A stretch of 64,000 nt of DNA from Ophiodon elongatus (taxonomy: Eukaryota; Chordata; Actinopteri; Perciformes; Hexagrammidae): NCBI GenBank assembly GCA_016806645.1, contig JACSYO010001600.1, positions 1,635,001-1,699,000 on the forward strand. Direction: 5' to 3'. How positions within the stretch are numbered: the stretch's first letter is position 1; the number at the start of each line of letters is the position of its first letter. Shown in pieces: positions 11,997 through 25,271 of the stretch. A program made the translations under genes and the position numbers. The notes beneath the pieces were generated by a model, which was not told the DNA's origin, ran no database searches, and saw nothing but the letters and a program-made list of their open reading frames with translations.

Positions 11997-14900
11997 CAAT
12001 TGTCTGTTTGGTTGTGTGTGTGCTCCTGCAGCAGTTGCTTTATGAGTCACAGTCACTCCTCAATAAATACATATCTGAGTCTGTCTTTTGCTGCAGCACT
12101 TCATTAAACTGCACTCCTAACTAGGAAGCAGAGAGAGAACTTGACAGAAGTTTCAATTGTTTGAAATGGAGAAATAGGAAATGTATATGCAGTGATATAT
12201 GTCCCAAATTGCGAGCTCAAGCTGCTGCCGTTATTTGATTGCTGTTAATTAAGCGTAGCATTTCCAGCAATGATGTAATGATTAAGTGGTTAAGTCCATC
12301 TTGCTCCCTCAGTGTCACACAGGGAAAAGTTGAACTGCAGCAAAACTAACCTCATGCATACATATTTTTTTCTGTCTTAAGTTTTTGATACATCCAGGTA
12401 AAAAAATTGCAATATGATGTTCTGAATATATGAAATGACTTTATCGCAACAGCATTAGCATGTTAACATCTTTCTTCTTTTGCTATTAAGAAAATGTTTC
12501 TGAAGGCCACAGTCCTTCCTGACACATCTTTGAGTCTGTATATAAAATGAAACCTAATAAATTTATCTGGATCATTCCAACTTACCCAGCCTGGCAACCT
12601 CAATGTGACAACACTCAGTGAAGGTGCACACTGTGCCCGGTTCATCACCACATCATTTTGTACTATGTTTTTAATTCAGTTTAGTTTTTGCATTTCTGTT
12701 TGTGTGCTGTTAATTTGAGTTTGCGAATTGTTGCTCATTGAATTGTTGAACTAGCTCTTTCCCCTGTTCCTAGTCATTAGGCTAAACTAAGCTAAAAAGG
12801 TCAAGTTACTTCGAGAACATGAGATCCATTAATCTTGTTATCTACCTCTCAGCAAGAAAGGCTATTTCCCAGTCCTTTAAACCCCTTTCATGCATGAATT
12901 ATTTTTGCATTTATCAAGAAGTTTTTTTTATCTATCCACTTGGATGGACAGCATGCGTTTGAGTTTTCAACTGAAGAAATATGGATTTAACAAATTGATG
13001 AATACAATGATATAGTATGTTTAAACTATAACAATTGTACATATCTCCAATGCTGCTAAACTAGTGTGTTCAGAGATATCAACATTTTCTAATACTGGTC
13101 AATGCAATGCAAAAATATTGAAACTGGTCCCTGACTCCTCAGCCTCTCCCCCCTCACTTTCATTATCTATTTCACAAATGTCATGGAATTGCTTAATGTT
13201 TGTCCACGGGGAATAATTCTACCACAACATATCTTATGAATGTAATGAAGGCATATCCTTGAATGGATCATTTGAATGGACCATTTACAAAGTGGTCCGA
13301 CTGCACCCCACGACCGTACAACATCAAATTTCATTTTCTTGGCTGTCAAAATTGTTGGTGTTAGCAATAGTTTTTGATGAAATTATGTAGTAAAATGATT
13401 ATCTGGTCGTAGTAAGATTAGCTTCCTCCTAGACACCAGTAACCCTGGTGTAAATGGGGCCTGTGGTATTGTAAGACAATAGTCAGACAGACTTCCCATG
13501 ACTAAAGCAACAACCAACTTGACCTAAAGTGAGACACGGAACCTCTACCAGCTCACTCACTTTCACTCTGTACAAGAGCGCACATTTCTTACTTGTAAAA
13601 AGCAATCTTCTTTCCCATTTTGTGTCATATTTCAGTTTGTAACTGCCAATTGGGAAACACTGAGTACATTTTATATCAGAGGGAAAAGCTGTTGGAATAT
13701 GTGAAGGCATCTTTCTTCACATGCCTTTCTCTCAGTGATGGAGTGATGGAACGGAGGGACTTAAGGCCTGGCAGTCTGGCAAGGGGCGGGGAAGTGAGTG
13801 AGAGTGGGAGGAGGAGGCGTGAAAGGGACAGATTTTCAGCCCACGGGCCCGATAGGACCTAAATAAGGAGCACTAGTGCATGGTGCTGGGAGTGGCATTA
13901 ACACTACAGTCAGCCGTCAGTGCTGTGAGTGTCACGATATGAGTTTGTGTGTGGAGGAGGAAGAGAGAGAGGCAGTGTATATGTGTGTTCAGCTACGATT
14001 ACAAAAGGGGATCTAGAGGAGTGTGCAGCCCATCCCAGCGAGCTGTATCAGTGTCAACAAAATCAAGGTTTATTGGAATACAGATAAAATGAACACCACG
14101 CACACTCACAAACACACACACACAGATAAACACACACTTTTAAGCACAGATTAAAAGGCAGTGGGCTGGAAAACTATAATTTTTCAGACGCATAAGGTTT
14201 CGGAAAGGTGTTTGCTTTTTTGCAAGCACTCGGGAGCACAAGAGGTTGTACGGTATAGGCATGGGAGGGGGAAAATGTATTTACGTGCTTTCATATTGCT
14301 TGTGCTTGTAGTTCAAAGTGTTGATTTGAGCTGCGTAAATTGCCTTTCCACAAAAAAAAAAAGACCTTGAAAGCAGACAGTAAAGGAATACTCCCAAATG
14401 TTCGGAAGGTTCTCTGACTGGCCAGTTTAACCTTAAAGCAACAAAAACATAGACACACCAAAATGACACTTTGCTTGATAGTTGATTAGTCAATTGTCAG
14501 AAAGTTAGTATTATTTAAGACAGAAGTATTTTTTAAGATATTCAAGTGAATAAGTCAGACGTTATCTGGATACAGCTTCTGAAATGTGAGGATTTGCTGA
14601 TTTACTCTGTTTTATATAATACAAATTGAGTCTCTTTGGATTTTGGACATCAAGCAGCTCTGATTTCTTATTTTGTCACTTCTAAGTTAAGTGCATGCCA
14701 GTCACTTTCTATAGATTATTATATAGCAATGATTGGATGGATCAAAGCTCATATAAATTCAGTCTCCAGCCTCCTCCAGGATTTGGTGTTCATGTATCGT
14801 ACTCCATTTGAGAGCCTTACAGTGTTAGTTAATGAGTCAAGCTTGTAAAGAGCCAAAGTCTGCTGCGGGTCAGGGTGAGAGCGGGTGACGTACAACAGCA

Positions 14901-15300
14901 CTTCCTGCCTGAACACTTGTCACGGCAGTGATTCTTTGCCAGTGACGGCATTGGCCATCAATCTCTCCACAACACATACTTGGCGGATTGACTCCAGTAC
15001 GCGAACCCTGTGGTGAACATGCGTTCAGTGTGTGTTGGCATTCACACGTTTCTTCTTCGTCTGTTCATCCTGAACTGCACGTGCTTGTATGTTAACATGC
15101 TGTGCGACATCCATGCAAAGAGCACATTTCCAAATGAAGAGGAGGAGTGTTTGACTGTTTTTGTGCGAGAATTTATGGCTCCAAGGCTGCATAGTTTAAT
15201 TTGTTTGCGCTGTTCATGTTTGGGCGTCTTATTCAACAGCTTCGACACACACACATGTAGATACACACAAACATGTGCACGCAGACACATTCATACACAA

Positions 15301-15301
<1 letters not shown>

Positions 15302-15334
<33 letters not shown>
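15302..15334. repeat. (CA)n microsatellite
   Basis: A CA tract with a looser acaca-rich region just upstream from 15244. Confidence 0.95.
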
Positions 15335-15337
<3 letters not shown>

Positions 15338-18300
15338 GTAGGATTTATGGTCCCTTTGAGTCTGGGTTGTTAATGGAGAGACTGCCACTTATCAACGCCA
15401 GGTTTAACGACAGTCTGCTAAAAACAGGAGGAAGAGTGATAGTTTGTTTTTCATCATCTCATGCTGGGAAAAAGTGAAACGATGTTGAGATTTATGGCAT
15501 CAACTCACCTGTGAGGCAGAATTATTAGGCTCTGTAACCCCAGATTAGAGAAATAATCAACTAGATGGCTGTGAATTTATATGCCACATCCTGTGTATCG
15601 CTCATTGTGTGTATTGCTTATTGACACTCCTCCATCCCCGGGCCTATCAATGTTCTTAACAGGATACACTTCAGCAGCGGCATGAAATGAAATGTTTTCC
15701 AGCCCAGATAAGAGATTGAATATGCAGCGCGCCCCTTCTAAAAGATGTCATTTTTAGCCCTTCTGGGCTTGGCGACACACTTGAGTCAAACGAATGCGCC
15801 AAATGTTTGGGAGGCGAGCCTGTTGGGCTGTTTAAACCTTCAGGGATGATAACATAATCACTAAAAATAGACAAATGTAGTGCTCCCTGCTAATATTGTG
15901 TTGTTTCCTCAAAAAAATTAAAGACATAGATATTACTTTTTTTTTTTTTTTTTCCTTGGACAGCCTAAAACACACTATAAACGTGAACCTTTTTTGACCA
16001 CTAAGATATTTTATGTAAAGAGCATCATGTAAAAAGAGAGACAATCAGAATTAAGTAAAGCAATCTTAACTGATGTGACACCAGGGCTGTGCAAGAAATA
16101 TTATACTTAAAACTAAGGACTGATTTTGTTAGAAAGTGATATTGGTTGCACAGCAACAGAGGCTTGAGATTGTTGTTGTTGCCAGCAGATGAAGATCCTC
16201 ATGTGAAGCAGAATTAGACTCAGGCAGATCAGATATATTGAGTTAAAGCTGTCTTATTTTGAAAAATTTAGTGTTCTCGATGTCATATAACAAAAACATA
16301 GCAGCTTTAAACAGCTAATGTTCAATACTTTGTTTAATACTTGTATTAGTAAATGCAGGGTCATTATTTAGCATTAGTTCTGTAAACCAAAAGCTAATGA
16401 GCAAAAGTTGATTTGCAATATTTCTGTTTCAATGCTTGTAGTAATTTGTTGAACTTGACAGGTATTCAATGTACAGAGCACTAGCACGTACTGTAATATG
16501 ATAGGAAATAAGACAAAGACAATAATTTCATGATATAAATTGATAAACACCACCTGACAAAGGGACGGTGGGAGGCGGATGTTATGCTTTTCTCACTGCA
16601 TGGAATTCATTTTGTTGATTTGCATGACAACTTATGGAAATCACATCATTGCAATAACAATACCTAAGGTGCAGTACAAGACATTGGAGCGCATGTGCAG
16701 CTATTTTAACATGTAGGGCATGTCTGGATTTAACATCGTGGAGGGAGAATAGCAGACCGGGAAGCAGGCGTGTCATAGATGTTTAATGATGGCCCTTTGT
16801 TTCCAATCCTTTTGGATTGCAATTCAGCAATTTTAAAATGAAAGCTGTATCTGCTGTGCCTCTGAACAAAATACACGGTAGGCACAGTTTTGATGAAACT
16901 GTGCATTCTGTAAAATTTGTTTTACATTTTCACATTTCACCTCAGTGGAGATCAAATATCTTCTTTTATATTGTTGTGATACTATGGAGCTACGGTAAGG
17001 GCCACAGACGGCTTCACTGCCAATGAAATCACAATTTAACCAATCATGGACAACCTGTTTTTAACTAGAATCACATTACTGCAGGTCAGTGATGACTAAA
17101 TAGTTAGGTCAATACTTCTAGTTGAAGGATACTTTGCAATACATAGTGATTGTTTAGCAAAACAGTACACACAAATAAATAACACAGATTTTTGCCACAT
17201 TCTTGTATGTTTACTGCTCTCTTCATAGATAATAATGCCAAAGCAGTCATTTAACCATTGTTCTAAGATGATCTACAATTCATTAAAGTGATCAGTTTGA
17301 TAAAAGAAGCTACTCCTTTGCTTCTTTGTTTCCTGCAGGGATTTATAGTTCTGGATTTGATATTCAAAGCTTTAAACTAAGTGGTAATGTGTATGCTGTT
17401 TATATATAAATGCTGTCCCTCATTCATACACAAGTAGTGATGAAAACCTATCAGCATGCTCTCAAGCACTATTCATAAATTCATAAACATCTCTAGAGCT
17501 CTCCAATACTCATTCCCCGCAGCAGACAACAATTTTTGACATTACTTTTTCCAAATAACATGACATGCTTTGCAATTTTGTTGTCATGTATGATGATAAT
17601 CATGTATTCCTTTGAAAATTGACTCAAATATCTGGTGGTCTGATAATGGACAACATCATTGTTGCCTTCCATGTTTTTTTTGCATACAACATCATGTTGT
17701 GCACCATAGTGACTAGTTCAAATAGGGTTTGCTTCCCTGAGACAACATCCAAATGTAACATACCTGCAAGCAGTGACTCCAAGAGAAAAGCAAAGATACA
17801 TCAAGCAGAGCACGAGGCACACTGATGGACGTGTCTACCTGCTGGGCAATATTAAGTCATATTTAAGGGAAGACTTGCAGACCTACACCCCACTTCCTGT
17901 TTCTCTTCACTGCCGAATTAGTTATAGCCAAACAAGGTGGCTAAAATGACATAAATCTACAAAAATCCACAATCACACACCGATCGCACAGCCTTCTTTT
18001 TAATTCTTCAAATTCTCTTCTGCCCACAAAATCATCCAAAAGACACTTCTCTTTACATATAGACTTTGTGGAAGATGAATACTCGATTTTTGACAAAACT
18101 CAAAATGGTGGCCAAAATAATTTTCTGAAATTGAAAATTGACCTTAATAACTAATAAAGTGACATGGAAAACGTTTCGAGACTTACTTGCCAAAATATGA
18201 ATTGGCATTTGGACTCCAACTGCAGAAAAAAAAAAAGAAAAAGCGAAAGACAATCAACAAAAACAACACGGTGGCAGGATGTTTGCCCACCCCCCCCTTA

Positions 18301-18591
18301 TCCCCAGGGCCAAAAATGGAATAAATACATTCCCTTTAGCTGTAATCTATGGGACTGTGAAGCACATACGTTCTCCTTGTGCGCCATTTGTTTCCTGGCT
18401 TAAGCAAATCCCTGGCATATTTTTGTAGCTGTTTTTCCCTCAGTGTTGCTGCAGTCACGTTTTTCTTCCTTGATTTCACCCTTTCCCTTTGTTTTCTCTT
18501 GTTCATCCCTGGGAGACACGGAGCATAGCAGTCGAATTAGTTATCCAAACACCTTGTGAAACGTGATAATGGATGAAGCGCCCATATCGTG

Positions 18592-18611
18592 CACACACAC
18601 ACACACACACA
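18592..18611. repeat. (CA)n microsatellite, short
   Basis: About ten CA units. Confidence 0.9.
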
Positions 18612-19028
18612 TGCTCACACACACTAGCCGGGCTGTGTCAAAAGGATTTGCCTGGCATGTAATTAGACACTTGTTGCATGTGACCAGTTGCACTTGTGCT
18701 TATTTAGTTGTTGGAAAGGTGAAGGTTATCGCTCTATATTCCGCTGCAAACATATTGTCATGGTGTCCATCATGATGAATGTAAATCATATAGAAATGAC
18801 ATACAGGGCAGTTCAGAGATGTTGTGGACTGAAATGGAACGGATTAATCTGGTGTCCATACCAAAAATAATAGGCTAAATAAAGTTGAGATCAAGTTGAG
18901 ATCAACAGGCAGATGGACTAAAGGAGAGATCGTCGACCATATGCAGAAACAAGACAAATGGAATATGAGTAACTCAGTGTTTGTGAGTGCTTGCAGCTAA
19001 TTCTAGCTCAGTACCAGCGCTGTACTTC

Positions 19029-19031
<3 letters not shown>

Positions 19032-19075
<44 letters not shown>
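19032..19075. repeat. (CA)n microsatellite
   Basis: Over twenty CA units, followed 20 bases later by a (CTC)n run at 19097-19115. Confidence 0.95.
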
Positions 19076-19077
<2 letters not shown>

Positions 19078-21125
19078 TACACCGTTGCCATCCTCTCCTC
19101 CTCCTCCTCCTCCTCTCTCCTTTCCCTCGCTGTCTCCTTCCCTCTGCTGCTCTTTGATCATCATTTCCACAGGAATGAAAGAAGAGCGACGGCTAGAAAG
19201 TAAATGGCATTGGTTGGGTGCTCCATCGGTCACTGTGTCCCTGCTAGCCCTGCTGGCTAATTAGATATTCTGCCTAACCTTGTTTTGGAGTTTATTAGTG
19301 GCATCCCTCTGCGGCACGACGGAGAAACTGAAGTCCACAGAAAGAGAGAGAGAGATAGAGAGATGTCGGTGCAAGTGATGCAATTTTGAGAGCCTCATGC
19401 AATGTCTTGGGAAGAAACCTCAGTGGCATAGATTTTGCCTTGTAGTGCCTTGTAGTTCCCCTTACTGGTACTAACCATGAAAAAATAAACCATCGTCCTA
19501 GACTTTTTAATTGCCACATCTCAGATTTATTCGTTCACTCAGTTAGATGTGGTGATTTGCCTATAATAAATAATTATTTCCTCCAGATGTAGAAACACTA
19601 TTCTAATCAGAGTTTTGCAGGCAATGTTTGGATTGTCAACATCATCTTTCTACATTGCTGGACATGGGTGTCCACATAGTTTTGGCTGTATACAGTCACA
19701 TAGAAGGCACCAGACGGAGAGGATGAGTCCGAGAGGAAGATGCAGTTTACAATGAAACGCCTCAGCTGGTGAAAGAGGGATTGGGTGTGTGCTTTTCTAA
19801 TTGGCAAACGCCTGCACTTGATTAAATGACACATCTTTTTTTTAATCGGAGGTTCTTTGAAGGTCGCATTTCAATCAGCCGTTACATTACGTGTACTTTA
19901 GTGGTTTGTTTGTTTCTCTCATGACTCATATCTCCATCATGCCGCAGACCACATTGTTACTCATAAAAAAAAGTGTAAGGCTGACTCATCATTATATCCT
20001 CCTTTCTTCTCTGTGACCTCTGTTAAATAAGCTGTTTATTTAGGCATAACTGGACCTTCGCACTACTGTTGCCAGTATTCTTTTTGCATAGATGAGTCTA
20101 CACAACAACTGTAATTACTGCTACAACTAACAATAGTAGTGATAATTATTTATCCGTACAGAACACGAAAACTAAAACCAAACACCCTTTAACATTTATG
20201 AATATTTAGAAATAATTGTAATACGTTTAATGGTAATATCAATAGTAGACAACTTAACTAAAGCTGCTTAATATTTGCACTCATTCTTGTAGGATTTATT
20301 TCACCATGTTTCCTGTTTGCTCACAATTGGCTCTCATACATCTGTCCTTCTTCTCTCCTTGATCAATGACTACATCCTTGTGTGTCATAATCTACTCTCA
20401 TGCACACACACACATACAAGCAGACAGACCTGCACAATGGTGCAGCGGGTAAACAACGGCATTTCTCATGTTTACCATTTAGCTTAGTCACTTTCCTAGG
20501 GCCGAGAGTGGCACAATATTGAATTACTTTTATTCTATCCCTAATTGTTTTCTGCCTGAGGATTATTGCAAAGCGATTTGAGCGGAGCAGAGGGAAACGC
20601 AGTGGACTTGTGAACGTCACCTTGTTTAATTTGTCAGCCTTGATTTGTTTGCTGCAAGTGTAATTGACTTATGTCTCTACAACCGGGGAACAAATGAACA
20701 AAGAATACAACAAATGTTTTACTTCCTTGCCCCCTACGGTCAGAGCTGTTATGTTGTTCATATGCATATTATATATCGAGGCATCCGATTAGAAAACTTT
20801 TTTCGTTATATATGTACATACAATAATATCGGGCCTCAAAACAATTAATGTCAAGGATTGAAGTATTTAAATAGTAATTTAAGCACTATGCATGGATTTA
20901 CGCTCCAAGCATTATCAGCAGAATATTCTGTTCGTCAACTAACTGAGGAATTGTTAAGCCCTCTGTTTTGCCTCACAGGTATCTATGGCGTTGACGCAGA
21001 TAGCATCAGGGCAATGTAACACACTGTTAATGAAGTGCCGATAGCCTGAAGATAAACCAATCACATCAGTCACTCACTCACTGACCGGCAGACACCTTGG
21101 GGATGGATGAAGTTGCATGTGCATG

Positions 21126-21134
21126 CGTGTGTGT

Positions 21135-21168
<34 letters not shown>
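21126..21168. repeat. (TG)n microsatellite
   Basis: A TG tract with one TA interruption. Confidence 0.95.
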
Positions 21169-21171
<3 letters not shown>

Positions 21172-21460
21172 CCATGACTCCATACGTATTCCAACCCTCA
21201 GGTAGAATTAGATTGCTTGAACAGATACAATTTAAGACAATAGATCACTTATCTCTGGTAAAGCCATTGGTAGTGTAAAACTTCTCCACTCATTCACATG
21301 CACACATCCCTTAATTTAGCCGGTGATGACTTGAACTGTTCTGCACAGCAAAAGACAGCTAATCAGTTCTGTATGGCCATCCGTGTCTTTTTATGACCCA
21401 GTACTGAACCCAATTGATGAGTATGGCATTCTATCACTGTTTTGACAGTGATATAATGCG

Positions 21461-21474
21461 CCCCCCCCCCCCCC
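21461..21474. repeat. Poly-C run beside a short hairpin
   Basis: Fourteen C residues follow a perfect 9-bp hairpin (tatcactgt / acagtgata, 21432-21453). Confidence 0.85.
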
Positions 21475-22484
21475 TCCCTCACCCTTCAACCATTCTATTT
21501 AGCTGTTCTTACTTTCTCTGGAATACTTCATCCGTTCAAATCTCCTCAACTCACTGCTAATATGTTCTCCTCCCATTCCCTCTCTCACCTTTCCTTCCAC
21601 TCTGCCACTTTCCCTTATATGTGCCTCTCTCTCTCTATCACCGGCCCTCTCCCTCTTTCTCTGGAGACGTTGGTTTGTTAATGACTTCACTGCGGTTTGT
21701 CTCTCAGTTGGCGCTGACTGCGGTTGATTATCCCACCATCAGCATTCGGCATCAGTGACATCTGAGAGAGACTCCCACCCATGTTGTTCAGCCGCGATGC
21801 GCAAATACCTTGTGATGTCACACACCTATGAATATTAACAAGCAACTGCACCCTACCGCCCGTCGTTCTTCACAAGGCAGACATAAATAATTAGCCCGTT
21901 CTATTCAAAAAGATGTCAGTCGTGTTTGAAATATTGTTGAGTTGTGGGATCTGCGGGAAGCTTTGTACAGTATGAGATTTTCAAATTGCTGCTGCCTCTG
22001 GTTCACTTTTGTTGTGGAGCTGCATGCTTTCTGGACATTGTGGAACAGACAAAACTAGCAGAAATATGTAAAAAAAAAAAAGGGGAAAAAAGTGCCACAT
22101 TATAAAGTCCCCATTTGCAGTTATACAGTAAGCGTATTAGAAATTGCAACTTCTTCTTCCCCTGCAAGACCACTAAGATTACTGGTAACACATTTTTCAG
22201 GCTTTCAGATTACACGAATTTAAACTGAAATTGAGAGCACTGAAGGCTAACCATAAAACTCCATCAAGGCCAGATCACTCCCTTGGGCAAAGTGACGCGG
22301 TACATTACAGCTTCCCAAAAAAAGAAAAGATAAGACGGCTGATGGATACACAGTCTAATTGCTTGTGAAAGTCTCCCTATTAGCTGGAGGAATCAAATCA
22401 TGTGTGTGGGAATGGAGTGCCATTTTAACCTCCACTAGGCAACATGGCTGTTTTTTTTCACTGTAAGTAGAACCAACGATGAGT

Positions 22485-22487
<3 letters not shown>

Positions 22488-22560
<73 letters not shown>

Positions 22561-22564
22561 CACA
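22488..22564. repeat. (CA)n microsatellite
   Basis: A 77-base CA tract with one caaa interruption. Confidence 0.95.
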
Positions 22565-23074
22565 GAGCAACAGTTTAGATCCAATGGTGCATTTTTTTTA
22601 TACAACAAGAAAAAAAGCCAAATTTAGTAATTAAATAATATTTTCCTTTTGCCAAAAACACACTGAAGAACTGTAACTGGACCAATTTGTGTGTGTTGCA
22701 ATGGGTTCTAGTTCTCAGCATTTCTGTAAGTATGATAGGCAGTCAGTGGAGAATTAGAGCTTACAGAGCACAACGGCACATCAGCCCCTGGCCTTGACCA
22801 CTGACAAGTTATAGCTGCACAGGGTCCTGTATAGAAAGGATACTCACACAAAAACACATGAAATACACACATAGTTCTCAACTTTACACTTCAACTCCCT
22901 CCCTCCCTCTTTCTCTCTTACCACCCATCATTTATTGGCTAATGTCTCCCTTCTACTCAGCCATCAAAATCTTGCTGCTGTATCTATTTTTCTCCCCCAC
23001 CACCCCCTCTTCCCTCATTCTGGGGGAAAATCAGCTGCATCAGCACTGTACTTACCTTCCAACCCTGAGAACAT

Positions 23075-23075
<1 letters not shown>

Positions 23076-23122
<47 letters not shown>
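23076..23122. repeat. (CA)n microsatellite
   Basis: An uninterrupted CA tract of about 23 units. Confidence 0.95.
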
Positions 23123-23124
<2 letters not shown>

Positions 23125-25008
23125 ATTCACTGAATAAGATTAAAGGACGAAATGACCTGATTTAGTCTCTGTCTGTTTACAGCTGTAAACACGCATATAT
23201 TTGAGGGGAGATCACAAACACGCGCACGGAAATGTTCAGATGAATAAAACCACTTGAGTGTGTGAGCGTGAAACCCTATAGCTGTAGAGCCTAATGAAGG
23301 GGTTTCTCGCAGTGACTCATCCTCAGTCAACTGGGGATCATGGTTGGAGTTGGTACATTCCCACATACTGATGTGTCTCTCGCACCTCCCTACTTTTCAT
23401 ATATTCTACCCTCCCTCAACCTGCTCCTCAGTACTGCCTTCTCCTCATTACAATACCTCCACTCTTTTCCTATACTATCGTCTTTCTGCACATATGCTCT
23501 GTGGCCCTCTCTGTCTGTCTCCCCCTCTCTCGGTCTCATGGGTAGTGGTGGGATAATTGGAAGCAGAGGTTCTTCATTGAGATGATGCTGAGGCCAGTCA
23601 GGTGGAAAGCCCTCTTAATAGACCTATGCTTTCCCCATGCACACACCATGCTTATGCAAACACTTGCACACACATAAACTGTTCATTGTGGATGCAGCCA
23701 TGCACACCAACACCTATTCTTCTCCTCAGAGGCCCTTATTTCTGGGATTATGCAGCTTTCCATACAGTAGCAACAGCCAAAGATCTCCCATAACATGCTA
23801 TTATTCTTACCTTCTCTATCTATCTCTTTGCATCCTCTTCTGTCCATTACTCTCTTTCATCCTCCCTCCATCAATTTACCACTCGAGACACCTGTGCTGC
23901 AAATCCATTCTTTTGTATTGCTCTGTCGCAATCATATCTCGCATCTTTTCCTTGATAACAGGCAATCCCCCAGCTGGCTTTTTTCACAATACCGGCTGCA
24001 CGCCTCAGATTGCCACAGCCCATATCACATTGCAATATTTAATCTCCCTTCGCATGTGAAGCCAGTTTCTGTGTGTCTTCTGACAGTATCCATTTTGTTT
24101 TCTCTTAGCCTGGAAAAATGATTCGGGCCCGTATCATGATTTGGATGCGGCAAGAATCCCTCCCAGTTTGTGGACCCCCCTCTCCACACTTTCAGCCCCT
24201 CCATCATACCCTCTATCAATCCCCCCTTCCCTGCAGTGCGCTGCTGAACCAAGATGGCTGCCTTCCAACTCAATTTGTGGTCAGCGAAGGGGCTATTTGC
24301 ATGAACATGTGTCCCATAGTTTAGCTGATATCCCACCGTGACAATCTCACAGAGAGGAGTGAAATCATGCATATATTGAAGTTCTCTTTCCTTTTTGGTT
24401 CAATTCATCTTTCCCATACTGGTGTTTTGCAATTTTTCCCCACCTCCACTGTGGTACTTAAGGATTAAGTGAAACTCTGAGGCCTCTCTTAACACTGAGA
24501 GATAAAAGTGAAGGATGTAATAGATTGTAAAAAGTGGGATACACATGCAGTGAGAGAGTGCATGTGGGAACATAAAACGAAAATTAAAGTGGCACTCAGG
24601 AAGGGAAATTTTAAGGATTAGATAAAGGTCAGGTGACAACATTATCCTTTATTAAACTCAGTAAATCAGTAGACTATAGACAATGGCGGACACACATTTG
24701 TGTCTATGCACGGATGAATCAACCTGTGGTGATGATAAGTGGACACCTTAGTATGTGTGTATGTGCATGTGTATTTGTCAGTATGTGAGTTGCAAACATG
24801 TTAAATGGATTTATAGCTGAAACCGGTGAAGCTGCTGCTGAAAGCTGGCCCTAATAAGACAGGGCTCATTACTCAAAAGTATATTACTTGTTTCCATAAT
24901 GCATTGGTCATAGTCCCCCAGATGTTGTAGTTGCCACACTAGTCAGTATAGTAACGTTGCTTTACTAAACATCTCTGAACACATTAATTCTGTGTACTAT
25001 ATATCATA

Positions 25009-25107
25009 TAGTACCAGTAAAAATGTTGGACACACCTTCTCATTGTGCATTTTAAATGTAAATAATACAGCTCCTCAAAATGATGTTGAACATTTTGACT
25101 GGTACTG
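25009..25107. mobile_element. Short Tc1/mariner-type MITE with terminal inverted repeats and TA flanks
   Basis: The left end tagtaccagtaaaaatgttg and the right end (reverse complement cagtaccagtcaaaatgttc) match over most of about 27 bases including flank. TA dinucleotides flank both ends, as for Tc1/mariner insertions. The left end followed by gacacaccttctcat resembles a terminal sequence I remember as widespread in fish Tc1-like elements. At about 99 bp it has no coding capacity. Family naming is from memory. Confidence 0.6.
25052..25085. repeat. Direct repeat copy 1 (inside the MITE)
   Basis: This 34-base interior segment of the MITE (ttaaatgtaaataatacagc and on) recurs 186 bases downstream with two mismatches. 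Confidence 0.7.
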
Positions 25108-25237
25108 TATATATAACCAAATGCTAGTAAGAAATATCTAGTGTCTAGAGTCTCCCCTGGCATTTAACACTGCTATGACATTGATATGACTTAACTTTTA
25201 ACCATTTAATTATTCTTCTTTTTGGGCCAAAACTATC

Positions 25238-25271
25238 TTAAATGTAAATAATACAGCACCTCAAAATTATG
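25238..25271. repeat. Direct repeat copy 2 (outside the MITE)
   Basis: This 34-base segment matches 25052-25085 at 32 positions. It lacks the terminal repeats, so it may be a fragment of a second insertion or of a larger original element. Confidence 0.7.

Noticed and set aside
15010..15477. 155-residue open frame on the plus strand, among the longest in the window
   Set aside because: It includes a CA-repeat-derived HTHT stretch, matches no family I know and lies inside a CSMD intron; length alone is expected by chance in 64 kb.
23637..24059. 140-residue open frame rich in Leu, Ser and Pro
   Set aside because: It comes from a pyrimidine-rich stretch, which encodes such residues and few stops; no domain or splice support was seen.
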